Positions 8,616 to 16,348 of a stretch of DNA of 64,000 nucleotides are shown here, piece by piece (the first letter of the stretch is position 1; every line of letters begins with the position of its first letter). Location: assembly GCA_964544655.1 (NCBI GenBank), contig CAZJCM010000009.1:13471-77470 (forward strand), written 5' to 3'. The translations under genes were made by a program, and so were the position numbers. This stretch comes from HyVt-443 sp964544655. Lineage in GTDB: Bacteria; Pseudomonadota; Gammaproteobacteria; Chromatiales; Chromatiaceae. The notes beneath the pieces are model-generated. The model ran no database searches. It was not told the DNA's origin and saw nothing but the letters and a program-made list of their open reading frames with translations.

Positions 8616-9086
8616 ATGTCAACCTGTTTCAATCTGGAGACGCCTATCGGCTGGTTGGTGGGCCGGATGGATGGCGAGGCGCTGGTCAGGCTGGACTTTC
8701 AGGCTGATGTCCATACACTGCCTGCCGCTCCCGAAGGGGATGTGGCACAGTATGTGACCGACCAGCTGGAGGGCTATTTCACAGATCCTCATATTGCCTT
8801 CGACTTGCCGTTCATGCTTGCCGGGACACCGTTTCAGATGCAGGTGTGGGCGGCCCTGCGACGGATACCGGCGGGTGAAGTGCGTACCTATGGCGAGATC
8901 GCCAGGATAGTGGGGAGTAGCCCCAGGGCCGTGGGGAATGCCTGCCGACACAATCCGTTGCCACTGGTCGTGCCATGCCACCGGGTGGTCTCTGCAGGGG
9001 GTATCGGCGGCTTTGCCGGTGCCCGCTCCGGGACGCTACTGGGGATCAAGCGGTGGCTTCTGAACCATGAAGGCATCGCTTTGTGA
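8616..9086 (+). CDS. ogt: Methylated-DNA--protein-cysteine methyltransferase
   Basis: A 156-residue O6-alkylguanine-DNA alkyltransferase that transfers a methyl group from damaged guanine to its own cysteine. The active site PCHRVV is present, preceded by the helix-turn-helix region VRTYGEIARIVGSSPRAVGNACRHNP written here as two parts: VRTYGEIARIV and SPRAVGNACRHNP. The ATG at 8616 (MSTCFNLETPIG) aligns with the usual Ogt N-terminus; the longer upstream frame would include the DnaA-box region and is rejected. The stop overlaps the GTG start of xerD (GTGA), so the two are probably translationally coupled. Confidence 0.88.
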   Translation: MSTCFNLETPIGWLVGRMDGEALVRLDFQADVHTLPAAPEGDVAQYVTDQLEGYFTDPHIAFDLPFMLAGTPFQMQVWAALRRIPAGEVRTYGEIARIVGSSPRAVGNACRHNPLPLVVPCHRVVSAGGIGGFAGARSGTLLGIKRWLLNHEGIAL

Positions 9087-9985
9087 CCGAAGAGGAGACG
9101 ATTGCAGAGATCGACCGCTTTACCGATGCCCTGTGGATGGAGCGGGGGCTGAGCCGGAATACCCTGGATGCCTATCGTAGCGACCTGTCCAGGCTGGCCC
9201 GTTGGTTGTTGGCGGAGCGTGGCTGCGGTCTGTTGCAGGCACAGCGCAGTGATCTGCTCGATTATCTGGCCTGTTTGCACAAAGAGGGGCGCAAGCCCCG
9301 CAGCTCAGCACGCCTGCTCTCCTCCATCCGGCAGTTCTATCAGCATGCGTTGCGTGAAGAGTGGCTGAAACAGGATCCCAGCGCCCGCATCGATGCCCCC
9401 AAACTGGGACGTCCATTACCCAAGTCCCTCACTGAATCGGAGGTGGATGCCCTGTTGCAGGCGCCGGATATCGATGACCCGGAAGGTTTTCGCGACCGGA
9501 CCATGCTCGAGGTGCTCTATGCCACCGGCTTGCGGGTCTCGGAGTTGACCGGGTTGCGCCTGGAGCAGGTGAGCCTGGCCCAAGGGGTGTTGCAGGTGGT
9601 GGGCAAGGGGAGCAAGGAGCGGCTGGTACCCCTGGGGGAAGAGGCCTTGGACTGGCTGAACCGCTTTCTCTACGGGCCACGCCAGGAATTGCTGCACGGA
9701 CAGCTCTCTCCCGCCCTGTTTCCCACCCGGCGCGGCAGCGGTATGACTCGTCAGGCGTTCTGGTACCGGATCAAGAAGCACGCCCTGGCCGCCGGTATCA
9801 ACAAGCATATCTCACCCCACACCCTGCGTCACGCCTTCGCCACTCATCTACTGGACCATGGCGCCGACCTGCGCGTTGTGCAGATGCTGCTGGGCCACAG
9901 CGATCTCTCCACTACCCAGATCTACACCCATGTAGCCCGGGAGCGGTTGCGCAATCTGCATGCACGGCACCATCCGCGGGGGTGA
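9083..9985 (+). CDS. xerD: Site-specific tyrosine recombinase XerD
   Basis: A 300-residue tyrosine recombinase for chromosome-dimer resolution at dif, together with XerC. All catalytic residues are visible: R151 (ATGLRVSE), K175 (VVGKGSKER), H246 and R249 (PHTLRHAFA), H272 (LGHSDLSTT) and nucleophile Y281 (QIYTH). The N-terminal SAM-like core-binding domain occupies about residues 5-95. Length equals the family norm (298). The GTG start overlaps the ogt stop. XerD rather than XerC is inferred from overall resemblance (LSRNTLDAYRSDLSRLARWL). Confidence 0.88.
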   Translation: MTEEETIAEIDRFTDALWMERGLSRNTLDAYRSDLSRLARWLLAERGCGLLQAQRSDLLDYLACLHKEGRKPRSSARLLSSIRQFYQHALREEWLKQDPSARIDAPKLGRPLPKSLTESEVDALLQAPDIDDPEGFRDRTMLEVLYATGLRVSELTGLRLEQVSLAQGVLQVVGKGSKERLVPLGEEALDWLNRFLYGPRQELLHGQLSPALFPTRRGSGMTRQAFWYRIKKHALAAGINKHISPHTLRHAFATHLLDHGADLRVVQMLLGHSDLSTTQIYTHVARERLRNLHARHHPRG

Positions 9986-10090
9986 GAAGAGGTCCCGGGT
10001 GGTCACAGGTGCGCATTTCCTAAAGTCCTTCTGCCATCGAACGCTAATTGCAATGTGGCTATTCAAGGTTGGCGATGGATGATGGTTTTT

Positions 10091-10206
10091 CTGGCACGCA
10101 GGCAGGAAAACGGCCGTAGGAACGGTCCCCCACTGTCAAAGCCTGACCGCAGTCGTGCAATTGCAGTGGGGACGCAGTTGTTGCCGAGGTAGGCTGAATA
10201 GCTGCC
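10091..10206 (+). ncRNA. Structured 5' leader (riboswitch-like) before the PAS/chemoreceptor pair
   Basis: Several base-paired elements can be read: CAGGC (10099-10103) with GCCTG (10141-10145), enclosing hairpin GGCCGT-AGGA-ACGGTC (10112-10127); an 8-base stem CCCCACTG (10128-10135) with CAGTGGGG (10164-10171) that excludes the first stem; and hairpin GGTA-g-GCT-GAAT-AGC-TGCC (10188-10206). Mutually exclusive stems upstream of a start codon resemble a switch. Fragments look like both the c-di-GMP-I (GEMM) class (CACGCA, AAAC, CAAAGCC) and the cobalamin class (CCCCCACTGT, GCTGCC), so I do not assign a ligand. Confidence 0.35.
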
Positions 10207-10256
10207 ATGCAGCATCCGTAGTCTTTATCATCCATGCGAATAAAGGTAGGCCAACA

Positions 10257-10781
10257 ATGAAAAACCGCATTCAGCCCACCAACCGGGAACGCAAGCTGAC
10301 GCGTGACTCCTTCATCGTCAGCAAGACCGATGTGAAAGGGCGCATCACCTATGCCAACCGTACCTTCATGGAGATCAGTGGGTACTCCGAGCGGGAGTTG
10401 CTGGGGGTGCAGCATAACATCATCCGCCATCCCGATATGCCCAGGTCGGTGTTCAAGCTGCTCTGGGACACCATCCTGGCGGGACAGGAGTGCTTTGCCT
10501 ATGTGAAGAACCTGTGCCGGAATGGTGACTTCTACTGGGTATTCGCCAACGTCTCGCCGAACCATGATCTGCGGGGCAATCTGATCGGCTACAACTCCGC
10601 CCGCCGTCTGCCCAGCGAAGCGGCGCTGGCTGTCGTCGAGCCGATCTACCGGGAGATGCTGGCTGCCGAGAAGGCGGCCGGCCCGAAACAGGCAATCGAG
10701 GCAGGAAGCCAGGTTCTCCAGAAACATCTCGAGAGAGGAAACCAGGACTATGAAGCGTTTGTACTTGGCCTCCAGGGCTAA
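10257..10781 (+). CDS. Stand-alone PAS domain protein, Aer-like redox sensor
   Basis: A 174-residue cytoplasmic protein made of one PAS domain (about residues 15-120) plus a short helical tail. It resembles the N-terminal FAD-binding PAS of the aerotaxis receptor Aer: NRTFMEISGYSERELLG, HNIIRHPDMP and RNGDFYWVFANVSP. The ATG at 10257 follows AAAGGTAGG by six bases. Its end overlaps the next gene, a chemoreceptor, by 32 bases. In Aer these two parts are one polypeptide, so this looks like a split oxygen/redox chemoreceptor; that pairing is inference. Confidence 0.75.
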   Translation: MKNRIQPTNRERKLTRDSFIVSKTDVKGRITYANRTFMEISGYSERELLGVQHNIIRHPDMPRSVFKLLWDTILAGQECFAYVKNLCRNGDFYWVFANVSPNHDLRGNLIGYNSARRLPSEAALAVVEPIYREMLAAEKAAGPKQAIEAGSQVLQKHLERGNQDYEAFVLGLQG

Positions 10782-12216
10782 ACTCTATTTACTCGCCAAT
10801 GGCCTGTTGATGGTTGCGGCCACCCTGGCGGTCTGGCTCAATGGCGGCTACGCTCACTGGCTGTGGCTCTTTCCTCTGCTCACCATCGCGCTGGCGTTGT
10901 ATGCGGAACGGTCGTTCAGCGGGCCACTGGACGCCATTGCCAAGATCCGCGATGTCCTTCATGCGATGTGTAAAGGCGACTTTACGCGGCGTGTGACCGG
11001 CGTGCCCTGGATGGGCGAGTTGGGCAAGGTGGCCTGGGATCTCAACGAGGCGCTGGATCAGATCGAGACCTTTTTCCGCGATGTCAATGCCACCTTCATC
11101 AGCGCCAGGGAGGGCCGCTTCACGCGCCGTACCTATACCGATGGTGTGCATGGCGACATCGTCCGTTCTTTCGATCATATCAACCAGTCGTTCGAGGCGA
11201 TGCGGGAGAGTGTTCAGTTCCAACGGTGTAATGAACTGTTGTCCAAGCTGCAAACCCTCAACGCTACCAACGTACTTGACGGGCTATTGCGCAGCCAACA
11301 GGATCTGATGCAGATCACCGAGGCGATGAACCGGGTCGAATCGGTGGCCGAGACCACTACCCGGAAGGCGGTCGAGAGCCGGGAGGGGGTGCAGCAGATG
11401 ATCGATAAACTGCAGCGCACCAGCGAGAAAATCCGTGCCAACAGCGAGGCCAGCAGCCAGCTCAATATGATGAGCACGCAGATCACCGGGGTGCTCGACC
11501 TGATCCGCAGTATCGCCGAGAAGACCAATCTGCTGGCGCTGAACGCCTCCATCGAGGCAGCGCGTGCGGGCGAGCATGGCCGCGGTTTTGCCGTGGTAGC
11601 GGATGAGGTGAAGAAACTGGCCACCAATACCAAGGACGCCACCGATGAGATCGACGCCGTGGTGCGCAGCTTCGGTGAGAAGACCGACAGCATGGAAAGC
11701 AATGCCCACGACATGCAGCAGATGTCTGGCGAGATCCAGCAGCAGGCCGCCGAACTGGAGGGCAAGTTCAGCGAGTTCGCCGAGGAGGCACGCGACACGC
11801 TGCGCCAATCACGGATCTCGCACAACGTCTGCTTCGCCACCCTGATCAAGGTGGATCATATGATCTACAAGCAGAAGGCCTATATGGTTCTCGATAAGGG
11901 TCATGACTCGGATGAAGCCAAGGCGGTGCATGTGGATCACCACAGCTGCCGTCTCGGCAAGTGGTACTACGAGGGCGAAGGCTACCAGCATTTCCGCGAT
12001 ACCCCATCCTATGACAGCATGGAGGCTCCGCACGGAGCGGTGCACGACAACGGACACCGGGTGGTCGACCTGCTTGAAGAGGACTGGGCAAACAGCGAGG
12101 CGCTGCAGAAGGAGATATATGCCGCCTACGATGGTATGGAGGCCGCCAGCCGGACGGTGATAGATATCATCGAGCGCATGGCGATCGAGAAGAACGAAGC
12201 GGTGAACGCAGCCTGA
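10750..12216 (+). CDS. Methyl-accepting chemotaxis protein with C-terminal CZB-like zinc-binding domain
   Basis: A 488-residue chemoreceptor. Two membrane helices at about residues 10-55 are separated only by a tiny loop (NGGYAHW), so there is no periplasmic sensor. A HAMP-like linker follows, then a long coiled coil with the signalling hairpin EKTNLLALNASIEAARAGEH and GFAVVADEVKKLA. The C-terminus (from about residue 350) looks like a chemoreceptor zinc-binding domain: the sequence DHHSCRLGKWYYEGEG and further His residues in HGAVHDNGH. GAGAGGA precedes the ATG at 10750. It overlaps the Aer-like PAS gene and probably receives its signal from that protein. Confidence 0.85.
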   Translation: MKRLYLASRAKLYLLANGLLMVAATLAVWLNGGYAHWLWLFPLLTIALALYAERSFSGPLDAIAKIRDVLHAMCKGDFTRRVTGVPWMGELGKVAWDLNEALDQIETFFRDVNATFISAREGRFTRRTYTDGVHGDIVRSFDHINQSFEAMRESVQFQRCNELLSKLQTLNATNVLDGLLRSQQDLMQITEAMNRVESVAETTTRKAVESREGVQQMIDKLQRTSEKIRANSEASSQLNMMSTQITGVLDLIRSIAEKTNLLALNASIEAARAGEHGRGFAVVADEVKKLATNTKDATDEIDAVVRSFGEKTDSMESNAHDMQQMSGEIQQQAAELEGKFSEFAEEARDTLRQSRISHNVCFATLIKVDHMIYKQKAYMVLDKGHDSDEAKAVHVDHHSCRLGKWYYEGEGYQHFRDTPSYDSMEAPHGAVHDNGHRVVDLLEEDWANSEALQKEIYAAYDGMEAASRTVIDIIERMAIEKNEAVNAA

Positions 12217-12657
12217 CCACAGCCATACGTTAACCCCAATGTTGCACCCGGCCACATGAAAAAAACCTATCTGTAATGATTAGTTGACTAACATTGTGAT
12301 ATTAGCAAGTAACGAAATGTAACCGGGCTCTGTTGAACTCGCCCTCATACCAATCTGACCGCCCTCAGCCGGTATTTTCTCAATCGTCAATAGCTTAGGC
12401 TGGTGTCTGTCCAGAAACGATGTATAGGCTTAATTCGCGGCCAGAGGCCGCTCCCACAATAATCCATACAAAATCAGTCAATTGTGGGAGCGGCCTCTGG
12501 CCGCGAAGAAAAAAGCACCGTTTCTGGACAGACACTAGGCTGTTAAGGCAAAGCGTCTGGAACCTCGGTCATCGGCCCTTTTATGCTACCCTTCCTCCCT
12601 ACTTTTTTCCCAAGCGCCCAGCTGGGATCAACCCCATTGACCAAGGGAGGACTTTCC
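12217..12657. other. 441-base intergenic region containing a MITE-like element
   Basis: Lies between the chemoreceptor gene and yajQ. The central 133 bases form the inverted-repeat element described separately; the left part (12217-12395) is AT-richer and shows no gene or clear terminator; the right part carries the yajQ ribosome-binding site AAGGGAGGA at about 12643-12651. Confidence 0.7.
12403..12535. mobile_element. MITE-like element with 17-bp terminal inverted repeats and 7-bp flanking direct repeats
   Basis: The termini GTGTCTGTCCAGAAACG (12403-12419) and its exact reverse complement (12519-12535) bound a 133-base unit. TAGGCTG occurs directly outside both ends (12396-12402 and 12536-12542), as expected for a target-site duplication. 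Inside, a second perfect 27-base inverted repeat (12434-12460 and 12481-12507, starting TTCGCGGCCAGAGGCC) surrounds a 20-base AT-rich loop. There is no coding capacity, so movement would need a transposase elsewhere in the genome. Confidence 0.75.
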
Positions 12658-13140
12658 ATGCCATCATTCGATATCGTTTCCGAGGTGGATCTGCAGGAGG
12701 TGCGCAATGCCGTCGATCAGGCCAACCGTGAGGTGGGCACCCGGTTCGATTTCAAGGGCGTGAACGCGCAGTTCGAATTGAGCGGGGCGGAAATCACCCT
12801 GCGTGCGGAACAGGAGTTCCAATTACAGCAGATGATGGATATTCTGCGCCAGAAACTGGTCAAACGAAAAATCGATGTTGCCAGTATGGATATCAAGGAG
12901 CCGGAAACCAGCCTCAACGCCGCCCGCCAGCAGGTCACCATTCGCCAGGGTATCGATACCGATACGGCGAAAAAAATGGTGAAGGCGATCAAGGCCGCCA
13001 AGCTTAAGGTGCAGGCCCAGATCCAGGGTGAGCAGGTCCGGGTGACCGGCAAGAAACGCGATGATCTGCAGCAGGTGATCGCCATGTTGCGGGAGTCGGA
13101 CTACGGTCTGCCCCTGCAGTTCACTAATTTTCGAGATTGA
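12658..13140 (+). CDS. yajQ: YajQ family nucleotide-binding protein
   Basis: A 160-residue protein of the YajQ/DUF520 family: MPSFDIVSEVDLQEVRNAVD, RFDFKG, KVQAQIQGEQVRVTGKKRDD and the C-terminal LPLQFTNFRD are all typical. Family members bind nucleotides, and some bind c-di-GMP and act with LysR-type regulators. The ATG at 12658 follows AAGGGAGGA; the longer upstream frame reads into non-conserved spacer. Three bases separate it from dsbC, so both are probably co-transcribed. The many c-di-GMP genes in the window make a signalling role worth testing. Confidence 0.9.
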   Translation: MPSFDIVSEVDLQEVRNAVDQANREVGTRFDFKGVNAQFELSGAEITLRAEQEFQLQQMMDILRQKLVKRKIDVASMDIKEPETSLNAARQQVTIRQGIDTDTAKKMVKAIKAAKLKVQAQIQGEQVRVTGKKRDDLQQVIAMLRESDYGLPLQFTNFRD

Positions 13141-13143
13141 TCG

Positions 13144-13893
13144 ATGATGCTTTATAACAAACCGGCTTGTTTGCGCCTGGCGCTGTTTTTCTTCTCCGCC
13201 CTGTTGACGGTTTCGGCCTTTGCCGCAGGCGACAAGGGGGTGGATCAGGTACGGCAGAGTCTGCAACGGCAGTTGCCCGGCCTCACCGTGGGGGAGATCA
13301 ACACGACCCCCGTGCCAGGGCTGTATGAGGTGGCTGTCGGGCAGAAGATCGTCTATGTGACGGCTGATGGACGCTATTTGCTGCAAGGGGTGCTGATCGA
13401 TCTGCAGCAGCAGAAGAATCTGACCAAGCCGCGGCTCGATGCCATCAAGGCGAAGGCGGTGGCTGCCCTCGATGAGCAGCAGATGGTGATCTTCGGACCG
13501 AAGGATGCCAAGCACACCATTACCGTGTTCACCGATATCGATTGTGGCTATTGCCGCAAGCTCCACAGTGAGATCAATGACTATATCGACAAGGATATCC
13601 GGGTGCGTTATCTGTTCTATCCCCGCGCCGGTGTTGGCAGCAGTTCATACGACAAGGCGGTGTCGGTCTGGTGCGCCGATGACCGCAAGGCGGCGATGAC
13701 CCGGGCCAAAGCGGGCAAGCCGATTGAGAAGCGGACCTGCGACAACCCGGTCAAACAGGATATGGCCCTGGGACAACAGATGGGGGTGACCGGTACACCG
13801 GCCATCGTGCTGAACAGCGGCAGGATGATCCCTGGTTATGTGCCGGCGGAGCGTCTGTTGCCTATTCTGCAGTCCGAAGAGGCGGCCCAGTGA
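13144..13893 (+). CDS. dsbC: Thiol:disulfide interchange protein DsbC
   Basis: A 249-residue periplasmic disulfide isomerase. A signal peptide spans about residues 1-27 (LALFFFSALLTVSAFA). The N-terminal dimerisation domain covers about 30-90 and the thioredoxin-like domain has the active site CGYC (C134, C137) in VFTDIDCGYCRKLH, with the cis-proline region VTGTPAIVLNSG. A second cysteine pair (VWCADD and RTCDNP) matches the structural disulfide of DsbC. It reshuffles wrong disulfides and is kept reduced by DsbD. Directly downstream of yajQ, convergent with the DUF1841 gene. Confidence 0.9.
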   Translation: MMLYNKPACLRLALFFFSALLTVSAFAAGDKGVDQVRQSLQRQLPGLTVGEINTTPVPGLYEVAVGQKIVYVTADGRYLLQGVLIDLQQQKNLTKPRLDAIKAKAVAALDEQQMVIFGPKDAKHTITVFTDIDCGYCRKLHSEINDYIDKDIRVRYLFYPRAGVGSSSYDKAVSVWCADDRKAAMTRAKAGKPIEKRTCDNPVKQDMALGQQMGVTGTPAIVLNSGRMIPGYVPAERLLPILQSEEAAQ

Positions 13894-13903
13894 CGCTATA
13901 AAG

Positions 13904-14329
13904 TCAGATCAAGGATCTGATGCACGCCAGGTAGGCCGTTTCGTCCGGCGTCGTGCCGGCACGCTGTGCCTCCCACAGCATGCGGCCAAGGCACTCCATC
14001 ATTTGGTGTTCGGCCTCGTGCGCGTCCCCCGTCTTGCTGCAGAGACGTCGGTACAATTCACTGATTCCGGCCGGTCGGTCACTACTGACCTGTTCCTTCA
14101 GGCCGATATGCATCCCCAGGTGGAGAAATGGGTTGGTGTGGCCCTGCTCGGGGGTGAAGTCACGCGCCAGGGCCGCGTCCGGATCCTCGATCAACGGGTG
14201 ATATTCCGGGTGTTGCCGGACGATGCCGGCGATCAGTTGCTCCAGGGGCTCCAGAGGTAATCCTTCCTGCTGCTTGCGCCATGCCTCGGTGAAGACCCGG
14301 CGCATGGCGGTGCGGTCGTTGCCAAACAT
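13904..14329 (-). CDS. DUF1841 family protein
   Basis: A 141-residue protein of unknown function recognised by MFGNDRTAMRRVFTEAWRKQ, HPEYHPLIEDPDAAL, GHTNPFLHLGMHIGLKEQ and DAHEAEHQMMECLGRMLWEA. The histidine/acid-rich helices (HLGMH, HEAEH) suggest a helical fold that could bind metal; this is inference. Its ATG overlaps the stop of nth by one base (TAATG), so translation is likely coupled. Last gene of the rnf-nth unit. Confidence 0.8.
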   Translation of the reverse strand: MFGNDRTAMRRVFTEAWRKQQEGLPLEPLEQLIAGIVRQHPEYHPLIEDPDAALARDFTPEQGHTNPFLHLGMHIGLKEQVSSDRPAGISELYRRLCSKTGDAHEAEHQMMECLGRMLWEAQRAGTTPDETAYLACIRSLI

Positions 14330-14964
14330 TAATCGTTACTCTTCTCTTTATATTCGCACAGATCCTCGATGATGCAGGAGCCGCAGCGGGGTTTACGGGC
14401 CAGGCAGGTGTAGCGTCCATGCAGGATCAGCCAATGGTGGGCATCCTGCAAAAACTCTTTCGGAATGTGGCGTAGCAGCTTTTTTTCTACCTCCAATACC
14501 GTCTTGCCGGGGGCGATACGGGTGCGGTTGGCGACCCGGAAGATGTGGGTGTCCACCGCCATGGTCGGGTGGCCGAAGGCGGTATTCAGCACCACATTGG
14601 CGGTCTTGCGGCCGACGCCGGGCAGGGCCTCCAGTGCCTTCCGGTCTTCCGGCACCTGACCCTGGTGCTGTTGCAGCAGGATAGCGCAGGTCTTGATGAT
14701 ATTGGCTGCCTTGCTGTTGTACAGGCCGATGGTGCGGATGTACCGCTTCAATCCCTCTTCACCAAGGGCGAGAATGGCAGCGGGTGTGTTGGCCACCGGG
14801 AACAGCTTCGCCGTGGCCTTGTTGACCCCCTTGTCGGTTGCCTGCGCGGAGAGAATCACCGCGATCAGCAACTCGAACGGCGTACTGTAGTTCAGCTCGG
14901 TGGTGGGGTTGGGATCCGCTGCCCGCAGGCGCTCGAATATCTCCCGGCGTTTTGCCTGATTCAT
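14329..14964 (-). CDS. nth: Endonuclease III
   Basis: A 211-residue DNA glycosylase/AP lyase for oxidised pyrimidines. The helix-hairpin-helix with catalytic lysine is LPGVGRKTANVV, the catalytic Asp is in AVDTHIFRV, and the 4Fe-4S cluster is CLARKPRCGSCIIEDLC (C-x6-C-x2-C-x5-C). Length matches E. coli Nth (211). It follows rnfE by 48 bases on the same strand, the same order as rsx-nth in E. coli, and overlaps the next gene. Confidence 0.93.
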   Translation of the reverse strand: MNQAKRREIFERLRAADPNPTTELNYSTPFELLIAVILSAQATDKGVNKATAKLFPVANTPAAILALGEEGLKRYIRTIGLYNSKAANIIKTCAILLQQHQGQVPEDRKALEALPGVGRKTANVVLNTAFGHPTMAVDTHIFRVANRTRIAPGKTVLEVEKKLLRHIPKEFLQDAHHWLILHGRYTCLARKPRCGSCIIEDLCEYKEKSND

Positions 14965-15012
14965 CCGGCCTGCCCTGTCAGCTCAGCGTGGCAGCGGGGT
15001 GTCTTGCTTTCA

Positions 15013-15711
15013 TCATCCAGCTGCTGGCTCGGGATTCGAGTCGGCCGCGGGAAGAGGCTTCTGTGTCCTGCTCGCCAGCCGTTTGTCGATGATGTTCTTG
15101 AGTGCGATAAGAAAGCCCAGGCCCAGGAAGGCGCCGGGGGGGAGGATCGCCAGCAACATGCCTTGGTATCCCTCGCCCAGGGTCATGGTCAGGTCCGCGG
15201 CAGCCGGGCCAAACATCAGGTCGGCCTGAGAGAAGAGGGTGCCGAGGCCGATCAGTTCGCGCAGACCGCCCAGGGTGGTCAGGACCAGGGTGAAGCCGAT
15301 ACCCATGGCCAGGCCATCGACGATGGAGCGGCTGAGGCTGTTCTTGGAGGCAAAGGCCTCTGCCCGGCCGATGATGGCGCAGTTGGTGACGATCAGGGGA
15401 ATGAAGATGCCGAGGATCTTGTACAGCTCATGGAACCAGGCATTCATGCTCAGCTCCACTGCGGTGACGAAGGAGGCGATGACGATCACGAACACTGGCA
15501 GCCGCACCTCCGGCCGCACCCAGTTGCGGATCAGGGAGACGGTTGCGTTGGAGAGGGTCAGGACCACTGCCGTGGCGATGCCCAGCCCCAGGCCGTTGAC
15601 GGCGCTGTTGGTTACCGCCAGCAGGGGGCAGAGGCCGAGCAGGGCCACCAGGGCCTGGTTATTGCTCCACAGGCCGTCTTTGATCAGTCTGCCGTAACCT
15701 TCCTCATTCAT
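15013..15711 (-). CDS. rnfE: Rnf/Rsx electron transport complex subunit E
   Basis: A 232-residue membrane protein of the RnfA/RnfE family with about six helices (for example LVALLGLCPLLAVTNSAVNG and LPVFVIVIASFVTAVE). It contains the central IFIPLIVTNCAIIGRAEAFA motif whose cysteine, with the partner in CPLLA, contributes to the membrane-embedded Fe-S site shared with RnfA. The ATG at 15711 is chosen: GGAG lies about seven bases before it and it overlaps the rnfG stop by eight bases. The C-terminal tail after the last helix is soluble and basic. Confidence 0.92.
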   Translation of the reverse strand: MNEEGYGRLIKDGLWSNNQALVALLGLCPLLAVTNSAVNGLGLGIATAVVLTLSNATVSLIRNWVRPEVRLPVFVIVIASFVTAVELSMNAWFHELYKILGIFIPLIVTNCAIIGRAEAFASKNSLSRSIVDGLAMGIGFTLVLTTLGGLRELIGLGTLFSQADLMFGPAAADLTMTLGEGYQGMLLAILPPGAFLGLGFLIALKNIIDKRLASRTQKPLPAADSNPEPAAG

Positions 15712-16348
15712 GCTGCTTCTCCGGGGTTGACGGCTGGGATTTGGCGAACAGTTCCCGGCCATGATCACGAAACCAGAGCAGGGTGTTCTTCACCGCCTTG
15801 ACGATGGAACGGGGGGTGATGGTGGCGCCGGTGAACTGATCGAAGTAACCACCATCCCGCTTCACCTTCCAATGGGCCAGATCGGGGTTCTGCAGGGACT
15901 TTCCGTTGAAGCTGTAGATCCAGTCGGATTTGCGCTCCTCCACCTGATCACCCAGTCCCGGTGTCTCTTTGTGTGAGACCACCCGCACCCCGCCCAGGGT
16001 GCCGTCCACGTTGATTGCCACCAGCAGTTTTATCGGACCGCTGTAGCCATCGGGCACTGTTGGGGTGAAGACGGCGGCCACCGGCCGGCCCCCTTTGCGG
16101 GCCAGGTAGACCAGGGTGTCCGGGGCACCCATGCTGTCCTGGGCGTGGATGGTCACCGTGTCGGTCAGGATGTCGTTGTCGATGCGTTCTGCCGGGATCA
16201 GGGCGTGCAGCTGCTGCAACAGCGCATCCCGCTCGTTCTGGGCGATGCGGTCAGCGGTTTGTTGATAGGTGAAGGCGACCAATCCACTGCCGGCGATGGC
16301 GAACAGGGTGAGAATCAGGCCGGCGATGGCGATTGACTGCTTATTCAT
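15704..16348 (-). CDS. rnfG: Rnf/Rsx electron transport complex subunit G (FMN-binding)
   Basis: A 214-residue single-span protein: one N-terminal helix (IAIAGLILTLFAIAGSGLVA), then a periplasmic FMN-binding domain. The flavinylation motif is TGATITPRS near the C-terminus, where FMN is linked through phosphate to the second Thr of GATIT by ApbE. VVSHKETPGLGDQ is the usual flavin-domain signature. The ATG at 16348 overlaps the rnfD stop by eight bases and has GGGGGG upstream; a start five codons earlier is possible but less likely. Confidence 0.92.
   Translation of the reverse strand: MNKQSIAIAGLILTLFAIAGSGLVAFTYQQTADRIAQNERDALLQQLHALIPAERIDNDILTDTVTIHAQDSMGAPDTLVYLARKGGRPVAAVFTPTVPDGYSGPIKLLVAINVDGTLGGVRVVSHKETPGLGDQVEERKSDWIYSFNGKSLQNPDLAHWKVKRDGGYFDQFTGATITPRSIVKAVKNTLLWFRDHGRELFAKSQPSTPEKQHE

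Noticed and set aside
8392..8757. A 121-codon open frame covering the DnaA-box region and the ogt start
   Set aside because: It overlaps ogt in another frame and reads through non-coding-looking AT-rich DNA.
10091..10206. Firm assignment to the c-di-GMP-I or the cobalamin riboswitch
   Set aside because: Only fragments of each consensus match, and the conserved GACGCAAAGCC or the full B12 box are not intact.
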